Assembly (NCBI GenBank): GCA_903927495.1
Contig: CAIYNH010000832.1
Span: forward strand, 1 to 10,199
Direction: 5' to 3'
Length of the DNA stretch: 10,199 bases
Origin: an uncultured beta proteobacterium
GTDB taxonomy: Bacteria > Pseudomonadota > Gammaproteobacteria > Burkholderiales > Burkholderiaceae_C
A program made the translations under genes and the position numbers. Positions 1-5,568 of the stretch are shown here, one piece after another; position 1 is the first letter of the stretch; every line of letters begins with the position of its first letter. The notes beneath the pieces were generated by a model that was given only the letters and a program-made list of their open reading frames with translations, did not search any database and was not told where the DNA came from.

Positions 1-76
1 GGGTATCGCCCAACACCATGCGTAGCATGTTTGAGATGCTATTTGCTTGGGCAATAGGCATCAATTTCTCATTCAT
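1..76 (-). CDS. Partial ImmA/IrrE-like metallopeptidase, N-terminus only
   Basis: Only the first 25 codons lie in the window; the gene runs off the left edge on the minus strand. The start ATG overlaps the TGA stop of the upstream XRE gene in an ATGA (73-76), and a GGGAGG sits four bases before it inside the XRE gene. The peptide begins MNEKLMPIAQANSIS and continues to a VLGDT. In many phages and integrative elements a small XRE repressor is followed directly by an ImmA/IrrE zinc protease that inactivates it, and such proteases often begin with a short helix of this kind. The call rests on gene order and this short N-terminus; the HEXXH motif is outside the window. An alternative start is the in-frame ATG at 61. 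Confidence 0.45.
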   Translation of the reverse strand, partial: MNEKLMPIAQANSISNMLRMVLGDT

Positions 77-393
77 TCATCCTCCCACCCAGACACGATT
101 TTTCGGATTTTCTTTTTTTCAAGCTCTGGCAAATTCTGATATTTCCGAAAAAACGCTTGATCGACCACTTCTCCGTCAGGCGTAGAGGCCGCAGTGCTGA
201 GTAAAAATTCCGTGGTTACATCCAGAGTTGCCGCGATACGGGCAATCTTTTCTGCAGAAGGGTTGGGCGCGTCCTTGTTTTCCAATTCCCACATGTAGCT
301 TTTACTGGAATCAGTTTGCTCTGCGAGTTGCTCAAGGCTGAGTTTTTTTTGCTTGCGCAATGCGCGAATCTTGTCACCAAGCGGTGAAGGCAC
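73..393 (-). CDS. XRE-family (Cro/CI-like) transcriptional repressor, 106 aa
   Basis: A compact DNA-binding regulator with one HTH_3 domain at about residues 5-65. It has the typical pattern IRALRKQKKLSLEQLAE, then a recognition-helix stretch SSKSYMWELEN, then PSAEKIARIAATLDVTTEFLL. The short tail (about 66-106) is charged and carries FFRKYQNLPELEKKKI, as in XRE proteins paired with ImmA/IrrE proteases. I start it at the GTG at 393 because AAGGAG lies six bases upstream (405-400). The longer ATG at 474 would add 27 residues unlike the family and has no ribosome site. The GTG start also leaves the forward promoter at 462-491 in non-coding DNA. It is divergent from the 416-codon gene and probably binds the inverted repeat at 495-518, repressing that gene and possibly itself. 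The target is inferred; the fold is certain. Confidence 0.9.
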   Translation of the reverse strand: MPSPLGDKIRALRKQKKLSLEQLAEQTDSSKSYMWELENKDAPNPSAEKIARIAATLDVTTEFLLSTAASTPDGEVVDQAFFRKYQNLPELEKKKIRKIVSGWEDE

Positions 394-399
394 TTTTGG

Positions 400-405
400 C
401 TCCTT
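400..405 (-). promoter_or_regulatory. Shine-Dalgarno AAGGAG deciding the XRE start
   Basis: Read on the minus strand, AAGGAG is followed by six bases (CCAAAA) and GTG at 393-391, in frame with the HTH protein. The ATG at 474 has no comparable purine-rich site upstream. Confidence 0.7.
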
Positions 406-461
406 AGTTGTTCCTGAGATTTGGCAAATAGTACCACTAGACCGAACGAATCCGTATTTTC

Positions 462-491
462 TTGACAAACCCATATCTGGTCTGAAATAAT
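462..491 (+). promoter_or_regulatory. Sigma70-type promoter for the 621-3123 operon
   Basis: TTGACA (462-467, full consensus) and AATAAT (486-491, five of six) are separated by 18 bp. The expected start site is near 497-499, which falls inside the inverted repeat at 495-518, so a bound repressor would cover it. This gives an mRNA leader of about 120 bases before the ATG at 621. The site was found by eye. Confidence 0.6.
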
Positions 492-494
492 CCC

Positions 495-518
495 AATAGT
501 TCGGTGTATCGAACTATT
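495..518. promoter_or_regulatory. Inverted repeat, probable XRE operator
   Basis: AATAGTTCG (495-503) and CGAACTATT (510-518) are perfect inverted copies with a six-base spacer. The repeat sits on the predicted transcription start of the forward promoter. Similar half-sites follow at 514-522 and 535-543 (both CTATTTCGG, 21 bp apart, about two helical turns), and ACCGAAC at 441-447 matches the inverted half-site. Binding by the adjacent XRE protein is inferred. Confidence 0.6.
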
Positions 519-543
519 TCGGTCGGTGGTTTGGCTATTTCGG
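514..543. repeat. Direct repeat CTATTTCGG x2 in switch region
   Basis: CTATTTCGG occurs at 514-522 and again at 535-543, a 21-bp period that would place both on the same face of the helix. The first copy overlaps the right arm of the inverted repeat, and both resemble its left half-site ATAGTTCGG. They may be secondary operator sites. The remaining leader up to 620 also contains the palindrome TTCGCGCGAA (568-577), with no assigned role. Confidence 0.45.
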
Positions 544-620
544 CATGACTCCGATCTCAACCTGGGTTTCGCGCGAAGGGAGCAAACGAATCGCGAGTTA
601 GCCAAAACACAAGGAAAAAA

Positions 621-1871
621 ATGGTCGCCTTCAATTATCGTGAACTCATCCGTCAAGTACCTTCGCGCACCTGGCAGTTCTATTTTCAAGCAAAGAAGAT
701 AAATTTACCTGAGGGCTTGGACTGGGATCAGTCGGCAGAAGACTTGATTGAGCTCGTTCAAACGACTCTTGAGATGCTTTCTGATACCGAACGGATCAGC
801 GTCTACAGCGAATTGCGTCGTGTCGATGCCATGGCCAATCGGCGAGGACTGTACGCTCTGCGCAACAGTGCCCCTTTGGGTGATGCCATGCTTGAGGATT
901 TTTTGCATCACAGCAGCGATGCCGAACGCGCACTGTGGGCGCTGGCTAATTGGCCCAAGCGGTTTGCGGATGCTGAGGCACTCTTTATTGCGGATGCCGA
1001 TATTGGCAAGCGCAATTGGAAGCGTATTCATGTGCCTCCGGAGCAAACGCTGCACGCCACGCATGAAGACCTGGCCGCGCTAAAGTTGTCGCTGGCGCAG
1101 TCCTTTACGCCCCGAAAAAGCAAACCCCGTGCTTGTGAAATTGACGTACTGTGCCGTCATTTAGACGGTGGCTTTCAATTCGATGTCCGAATCGAAGATG
1201 AACTGCAGCGCAGTTTGGAGTTCGGACCAGACGACAAGACAGTTTGGCGCGATGTGCGCCCGCCGATGCGAATGTCCATCATTGTCTACCCCGAAAGCGG
1301 TGTGATTGACCTGTTGATTTCTGGCGGCGATAAGGTTCGACAGAAGGTTTTGACGGCCTTGGGAAAGCACGTTTTCAAAAAAGAGATAGAGCCGTTATGT
1401 GTGGCGCAACCGTTGTTCTTGCTCAACCGTCTGCGCGACGGACTGGTGCTTGACGAAAGCAGTGGTCTTGACCTGGCCACCTATTGCGTAGAAAAGATGA
1501 GGTTGTCTGAATGCAAAGTGCGATCAATCACTTTGCCTCAGTGCGACTATTTGATTAAACCAGTTGCGGGCCGGGATGCGCCGGATGCGTTGGCATGCAT
1601 TCGAACTCAAAAAAATGAAACGTTGATGGGCCAAGGTTTCAACATCATCGATGCGGTGGTGACAGTCTACTTCTTAGCGCCTGTCGGGGAGAGAGTTGGG
1701 CGTGTGCTGCATATTGGCTTGAAGCCTGTCGGCATCAGTAATCTGCGCGACATGGACGAGGTCGATGCACAGTTTGCACAAGCCCTGATGCGGGCCTTAG
1801 GCGTGATGCAAGACCCGCCCAAAGTAATTGCTGAAGCAGCTGCCAGGCAGGCTGATCCGGAGTTCTTGTGA
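621..1871 (+). CDS. Uncharacterised 416-aa protein, first gene of coupled pair
   Basis: I do not recognise this protein. It starts at an ATG with AAGGA five bases upstream (611-615). The N-terminal third (about 1-150) is helix-rich and charged, with leucine-spaced segments such as AEDLIELVQTTLEML and a run WALANWPKRFADAEAL. From about residue 165 the pattern changes to alternating hydrophobic strands (MSIIVYPESGVIDLLISGG, then a helix and KHVFKKEIEPL). A segment with FLLNRLRDGL follows, then further strands and a C-terminal helix. There is no signal peptide, membrane segment, P-loop or obvious catalytic motif, so it is probably cytoplasmic. It is the first gene behind the repressor-controlled promoter, and its stop overlaps the start of the 331-codon gene by four bases (GTGA). 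The two products probably act together; phage exclusion, lysogeny control or another accessory role are all possible. Confidence 0.85.
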   Translation: MVAFNYRELIRQVPSRTWQFYFQAKKINLPEGLDWDQSAEDLIELVQTTLEMLSDTERISVYSELRRVDAMANRRGLYALRNSAPLGDAMLEDFLHHSSDAERALWALANWPKRFADAEALFIADADIGKRNWKRIHVPPEQTLHATHEDLAALKLSLAQSFTPRKSKPRACEIDVLCRHLDGGFQFDVRIEDELQRSLEFGPDDKTVWRDVRPPMRMSIIVYPESGVIDLLISGGDKVRQKVLTALGKHVFKKEIEPLCVAQPLFLLNRLRDGLVLDESSGLDLATYCVEKMRLSECKVRSITLPQCDYLIKPVAGRDAPDALACIRTQKNETLMGQGFNIIDAVVTVYFLAPVGERVGRVLHIGLKPVGISNLRDMDEVDAQFAQALMRALGVMQDPPKVIAEAAARQADPEFL

Positions 1872-2863
1872 GTCTGGGCCCGAATAACGCTCCAGCCATG
1901 GCCGAAATGTGTTGGTTACTTGAGCAAAAAGACACACGGTTGCTGCCCGATGCCATATGGCTGGGAGGAAAGCGCCACCTCTACCAGCACCTGCGAAGCG
2001 TGGAAGCGTTGAGTGTGACGCAGGAGGTGGCACCATCGGTCCTGTGCCCGGACTGCACAAGTCGGTCAATTCAGCCTGAGCTCCTGATGCCACCAATATC
2101 CACACGGCTGCCATACCGTGCTCATTGCAGTGACTGCGGTTGGGTGCCACTGAATGCCGAGCAGTCGCGTCTGTGGCATATCAGGCCAGCAAAAATTGCC
2201 GACTGGCTGAATGCCGCGCTGGGTCTGAAAGACCGGCACAAAGTTGAAATGGTGGTCGACGATGTGCTTTGGTACTTGGGTGATCGGGAGATCCGCAGGC
2301 AGCGTCGCAGCTTATTTTTCGGGTGCCGGATCGCCAGTGCTTCGACAAAAGTGAAGGCTGCACTTGATCGATTGGCCCGCCCCGGCGCTGAGGTGCTAAT
2401 CACTACCAGCGATCCAGAACGGATCAAAACCACCGAACTGGCAGATCGACTGTTCGTTTCGCTGCGCGCCATCGCTCAATTACGCAAGTCCCATCTTGTT
2501 GTGGAAAACATTGAGCCGTACCTAACTGGATTGGCCACGGTTGAGCAGTCTGACGAAACATCGCTTCGCCTCTTGCACAGTCAGCGAGCGGTTTTGATAA
2601 ACGGCACCAAATTTTCTGTGTCACCGCAGGTGCATGACTTTTTAACGATCCTTGAAGAAGCTGATGGCGACGAGGTTCACAAACGACATATTGCCAGCAA
2701 GTTGGCAATCACTACGGCAACCTTCCGGACTGCGGACATCTTTAAACGGCACAAGCAGGTGCAAGCGATTTTTGTCGGAAATGACAGCAATGGCAACTAC
2801 TGGATCAAGCCAGAGTTCCTGATCTTGGAAGGGGGTGAAGCAAGCGCAAGACACACCATTTGA
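1868..2863 (+). CDS. Uncharacterised 331-aa zinc-ribbon and winged-helix protein
   Basis: This is the second member of the pair, starting at a GTG that overlaps the upstream TGA (GTGA, 1868-1871), so its translation is probably coupled. There are two CxxC knuckles, CPDC at residues 60-63 and CSDCG at 87-91, spaced as in a zinc ribbon. The central part (about 110-225) has a basic patch (DREIRRQRRSLFFG) and the segment AEVLITTSD. The last 90 or so residues (about 235-318) look like a winged helix: a hydrophobic strand (VLINGTKFSV), helices ending in FKRHKQV, and a beta hairpin DSNGNYWIKPEF. Nucleic-acid binding is a reasonable inference. No nuclease, ATPase or methylase motif is visible. It could be a regulator or the recognition subunit of an accessory system. 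The family is not recognised. Confidence 0.85.
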   Translation: MSLGPNNAPAMAEMCWLLEQKDTRLLPDAIWLGGKRHLYQHLRSVEALSVTQEVAPSVLCPDCTSRSIQPELLMPPISTRLPYRAHCSDCGWVPLNAEQSRLWHIRPAKIADWLNAALGLKDRHKVEMVVDDVLWYLGDREIRRQRRSLFFGCRIASASTKVKAALDRLARPGAEVLITTSDPERIKTTELADRLFVSLRAIAQLRKSHLVVENIEPYLTGLATVEQSDETSLRLLHSQRAVLINGTKFSVSPQVHDFLTILEEADGDEVHKRHIASKLAITTATFRTADIFKRHKQVQAIFVGNDSNGNYWIKPEFLILEGGEASARHTI

Positions 2864-2898
2864 CGATTTCACTTTCCCACTTTTGAAAAGGACAGACC

Positions 2899-3123
2899 AT
2901 GTCAGGCAAAAACCAACACGTTGTTCCCCGCGCTAATGAATGGGCAGTTCGCGGTGCCGGAAATTCGCGCGACACCTCACACCACAGCACACAGGCACAA
3001 GCAGAGCGTGCTGCAAGAGATATCGCTATCAACCAAAAAAGCGAAGTGCTCATTCATGGAGAAAACGGACGCATCCGTGAGCGCAACAGCTACGGCAATG
3101 ATCCGTTTCCGCCCAAGGGTTGA
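2899..3123 (+). CDS. DUF2188-type small protein, 74 aa
   Basis: The protein resembles the DUF2188 family along its whole length. It opens with KNQHVVPRANEWAVRG, has a helix rich in Ala and Gln (TQAQAERAARDIA), then SEVLIHGENGRIRERNSYGNDPFPP. The family fold is a small alpha/beta domain of unknown function, common in bacteria and mobile elements. The start ATG has AAAGGA about seven bases upstream. It follows the 331-codon gene after 35 bp without an obvious promoter, so it is probably the last gene of the operon that begins at 621. The terminator at 3166-3192 follows its stop. Whether it belongs functionally to the unknown pair is open. An overlapping frame at 2921-3139 is a shadow. Confidence 0.85.
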   Translation: MSGKNQHVVPRANEWAVRGAGNSRDTSHHSTQAQAERAARDIAINQKSEVLIHGENGRIRERNSYGNDPFPPKG

Positions 3124-3165
3124 GATGAAACTCGGCTGACTGCTCGCCAGCCAACTTAAACCCAG

Positions 3166-3192
3166 CCCGGCCTGATTAGCCGGGTTTTTTTT
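3166..3192 (+). terminator. Rho-independent terminator after the DUF2188 gene
   Basis: CCCGGC (3166-3171) pairs with GCCGGG (3179-3184) across a seven-base loop, directly followed by eight T (3185-3192). It is 42 bp after the stop of the DUF2188 gene and separates the first plus-strand operon from the replication operon. Confidence 0.88.
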
Positions 3193-3228
3193 CGTCTGTT
3201 TCCTGTGGAAGTGGCTATTTACCAAATC

Positions 3229-3270
3229 TGCCCACCAATTTTGTCTACCTTGCCCACCCCTTTGCCCACC
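3229..3270. repeat. TGCCCACC iteron-like direct repeats
   Basis: TGCCCACC occurs exactly at 3229-3236, 3251-3258 and 3263-3270, with a degenerate copy TGTCTACC at 3242-3249. Start-to-start distances are 13, 9 and 12 bp. The cluster lies in the 132-bp gap between the terminator and the first gene of the replication operon. It could be an operator for the HTH protein encoded next, or a replication-protein binding site. I see no good sigma70 promoter in this gap, so the operon may need an activator. Confidence 0.6.
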
Positions 3271-3324
3271 CCCTGAATTCGATGATTCCCTCACGTTTTA
3301 GCAACAACCTGAAAGGACAAAAAC

Positions 3325-3558
3325 GTGACTATCAAACACCTCAATCAACGCCAATTGGCTGATCGTTGGGACTTAAGCGAAGCGTCGCTGGAGCGCTGGA
3401 GAACTGAAGGCATCGGGCCCGTGTTCATGAAATTGCAGGGCCGTGTGCTTTATAGGGCTGAAGACATCGAGTCCTTCGAGAACGAAAGCCTTCGCAAAAG
3501 CACTTCCGAGCGTTTTGGCGCAGCAGTAGACACGGTCACCGCGGGAGGTGCAGCATGA
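3325..3558 (+). CDS. AlpA/excisionase-like helix-turn-helix protein, 77 aa
   Basis: A small DNA-binding protein of the MerR-like HTH_17 type. LNQRQLADRWDLSEASLERWR (residues 6-26) forms the helix-turn-helix, and the wing IGPVFMKLQGRVLYRAEDIESF (30-51) has the usual GR.LYR..DIE.F pattern. The tail from about 52 is charged and probably flexible. It starts at a GTG, with AAAGGA (3312-3317) seven bases upstream. Proteins of this class regulate early genes or direct excision in prophages and integrative elements. As the first gene of the operon, just downstream of the TGCCCACC repeats, it is a likely regulator of this operon. The next gene overlaps its stop by ATGA. Confidence 0.88.
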   Translation: MTIKHLNQRQLADRWDLSEASLERWRTEGIGPVFMKLQGRVLYRAEDIESFENESLRKSTSERFGAAVDTVTAGGAA

Positions 3559-4034
3559 GCATGCTACTCCAAGAACATGTGCTGGCTATTCCCATCGGGA
3601 ATCTGTCCGAACGCAGCAGCCAAGCACTTTTTGACCTCAAAAGCGACGCCATTGATCTGCTGTCCAAAGCCAAGGCGATCAACGATCACCTCGACCGGGC
3701 AACCGAGCTGAAATTCGCCAGCCGTGCGCACGCACTGCGTTTGGCCGCAGGCAAAGACACCGGCATCGTGCATTTCGAGGACGGCCCAGTGCAGGTCACT
3801 GCCGACTTGCCAAAGAAGGTGGAGTGGGACCAAACCAAACTGGCTGAGATCACCCGCCGCATCGCTGCCAATGGTGAAAACCCGGCCCAGTATGTGGAAG
3901 TCAGCTACCGCGTGTCGGAGACCAAGTTTGGTGCCTGGCCAGAGACATTGAAATCAGCTTTCGTTGCTGCACGCACGCTTAAAACCGGCAAGCCGAGCTT
4001 TCGCCTGGCTTTGGTCGAAGGGGTACAAGCATGA
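3555..4034 (+). CDS. Uncharacterised replication-module protein, 159 aa
   Basis: No named family is recognised with confidence. The start ATG overlaps the upstream stop (ATGA, 3555-3558), with GGAGGT five bases before it. The first half is helical, with a likely coiled or paired helix (about 20-70: SQALFDLKSDAIDLLSKAKAI, then a basic RAHALRLAAGK). The second half has a DLPKKVEWDQTKLAEI segment followed by VEVSYRVSETKFGAWPETLK and KTGKPSFRLALVE. It lacks cysteine clusters, a P-loop and membrane segments. Its position, coupled at both ends between the HTH gene and the Sak4-like ATPase, suggests a cytoplasmic accessory to recombination or replication, for example a partner or loader of the ATPase. 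That role is inferred from context only. Confidence 0.82.
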   Translation: MSMLLQEHVLAIPIGNLSERSSQALFDLKSDAIDLLSKAKAINDHLDRATELKFASRAHALRLAAGKDTGIVHFEDGPVQVTADLPKKVEWDQTKLAEITRRIAANGENPAQYVEVSYRVSETKFGAWPETLKSAFVAARTLKTGKPSFRLALVEGVQA

Positions 4035-4930
4035 GTCTCAAAATCTATACCGCCGACCAACGCCTGGCTGAATATCACGGCATCAAAGGCGTGATGGTTG
4101 GCAAAAGTGGATTGGGCAAAACCTCGCAGCTTTGGACTTTGAACCCCATCGCCACCTTGTTTTGTGACCTCGAAGCTGGCGACCGAGCCGTCGAAGGTTG
4201 GACTGGTGATGCCGTTCGGCCACGCACTTGGCAGGAATGCCGAGATATCGCGGTCTTTATTGGCGGCCCCAATCCTGCACTACGCGATGACCAGCCTTAC
4301 AGCCAGGCACATTTCGATGCAGTCTGCGCGCGTTTTGGCAGTCCATCGGCCATGGATAAATATGAAACCATATTTGTCGACTCGATCACGGTGGCAGGCC
4401 GACTTTGCATGCAATGGTGCAAAGGCCAGCCCCAAGCCTATTCCGAAAAAACAGGCAAGCCCGACAGCAGAGGTGCTTATGGCTTGCTTGGCTCGGAAAT
4501 GATTTCTTGGCTGACCCACTTGCAGCATACAGGTCACAAAAATGTGTGGTTCGTTGGCATCTTGGACGAAAAGCTTGATGACTTCAATCGGCGCGTTTTT
4601 TCGCTGCAGATTGATGGGTCGAAAACTGGTCTGGAATTGCCTGGAATTGTTGACGTCGTCATCACGCTGGCCGACATCAAGGCAGACGATGGCCAGAGCT
4701 ACCGCGCCTTTGTCTGCCAAACGCTCAATGCTTGGGGTTATCCAGCCAAAGATCGCTCCGGCCGTCTTGACCTGATCGAAGAACCACATCTGGGTCGCCT
4801 GATGCAAAAGATCGCAGGCCCGGCCAAACCGGCAGCGGAACGGCTGAATTTCTCACGGCCCATGCCCATCACCTGCCCAAGTGACACCACCACTGCCACA
4901 TCTGTAACCCAACCTATTCAGGAGTCTTGA
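4031..4930 (+). CDS. Sak4-like RecA-fold ATPase (AAA_24 type), 299 aa
   Basis: A P-loop ATPase of the phage type often annotated as ATP-binding protein or AAA_24. Sak4-like members are RecA-core proteins that help single-strand annealing together with an SSB. Walker A is GKSGLGKT (residues 24-31) and Walker B is TIFVDS (113-118, Asp117). A DLEAGDRAV segment (46-54) follows strand 2, as in RecA-fold phage ATPases. The body ends near residue 265, and the last 35 residues are a Pro/Thr-rich tail. The start overlaps the previous stop (ATGA, 4031-4034), and a probable ssDNA-binding protein is encoded immediately downstream, the pairing expected for Sak4. The ATPase fold is secure; the annealing role is inferred from family and neighbours. 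Confidence 0.85.
   Translation: MSLKIYTADQRLAEYHGIKGVMVGKSGLGKTSQLWTLNPIATLFCDLEAGDRAVEGWTGDAVRPRTWQECRDIAVFIGGPNPALRDDQPYSQAHFDAVCARFGSPSAMDKYETIFVDSITVAGRLCMQWCKGQPQAYSEKTGKPDSRGAYGLLGSEMISWLTHLQHTGHKNVWFVGILDEKLDDFNRRVFSLQIDGSKTGLELPGIVDVVITLADIKADDGQSYRAFVCQTLNAWGYPAKDRSGRLDLIEEPHLGRLMQKIAGPAKPAAERLNFSRPMPITCPSDTTTATSVTQPIQES
4920..4924 (+). promoter_or_regulatory. Shine-Dalgarno AGGAG deciding start at 4933
   Basis: AGGAG is eight bases before the ATG at 4933 but only two before the in-frame TTG at 4927, so the ATG is the better start. Confidence 0.65.
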
Positions 4931-4932
4931 TC

Positions 4933-5556
4933 ATGACCTATTTCGATTTCAACTCGGCCGCCGAGCAGCCTTCCTTTGAGCCCATTCCCAAAGGCAGCAA
5001 TGTGCGTGTGCACATGACGATCCGCCCTGGTGGCTTTGATGATGCATCACAAGGTTGGACGGGTGGCTACGCCACGCGCAATACCAGCACAGGTTCGGTT
5101 TACCTGAACTGCGAATTTGTCGTCATGGAAGGTGAATATGCACGCCGAAAAATGTGGTCCTTGATCGGCCTTCACAGCCCGAAAGGACCGGAATGGGCAG
5201 GTATGGGGCGCACCTTTATCAAGGCCATCCTCAATTCAGCACGCGGCATTCACCCGGGTGACAACAGTGCCGCCGCACAGAACGCCCGGCGGATCAATGG
5301 TTTTGTGGACTTGGATGGCATTGAATTCCTGGGAAAAGTTGACTGGGAAAAAGACCAAAACGGCCAAGACAAGAGCGTCATCAAGTCGGCTGTCACGTCT
5401 GACAACAAAGATTACGCAGCGTTGATGGGGGCTCCGAACTCGGCAGGTACAGCGGCATCCGGAGTGATGGCCGCCGCCCCAACCAGCACACCCAACGCCT
5501 ATGCCCAAGCCACTGGCCGTGCGCCCGTTCCGGGTCGGCCGAGCTGGGCACAGTAA
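4933..5556 (+). CDS. Probable ssDNA-binding protein, DUF669-like, 207 aa
   Basis: The N-terminus (YFDFNSAAEQ, then PIPKGSNVRVHMTI) and the following strands resemble phage DUF669-type proteins, which are thought to be SSB-like with an OB fold. Strand-rich sequence runs to about residue 135 and includes a segment KMWSLIGLHSPKGPEWAGMG. A glycine, alanine, proline and threonine-rich linker then leads to the end RPSWAQ, so the tail is disordered but lacks the acidic tip typical of bacterial SSB. The start is placed at the ATG at 4933 by the AGGAG spacing, two bases after the ATPase stop. Lying directly after a Sak4-like ATPase, it probably coats the single strands on which that protein acts. DUF669 membership is likely but unverified. 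Confidence 0.72.
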   Translation: MTYFDFNSAAEQPSFEPIPKGSNVRVHMTIRPGGFDDASQGWTGGYATRNTSTGSVYLNCEFVVMEGEYARRKMWSLIGLHSPKGPEWAGMGRTFIKAILNSARGIHPGDNSAAAQNARRINGFVDLDGIEFLGKVDWEKDQNGQDKSVIKSAVTSDNKDYAALMGAPNSAGTAASGVMAAAPTSTPNAYAQATGRAPVPGRPSWAQ

Positions 5557-5568
5557 GGAGTTACCACC

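Noticed and set aside
545..601. An 18-codon frame (ATG to TAG) in the leader before the 416-codon gene
   Set aside because: It has no ribosome site and no recognisable peptide pattern; a frame this short is expected by chance.
2977..3294. 105-codon minus-strand frame spanning the terminator and repeats
   Set aside because: Its sequence is a translation of the TGCCCACC repeats and the antisense of the DUF2188 gene, and it reads through the terminator hairpin.
4280..4807. 175-codon open frame on the minus strand
   Set aside because: It is antisense to the Walker-motif ATPase gene and has no start signal or recognisable domain.
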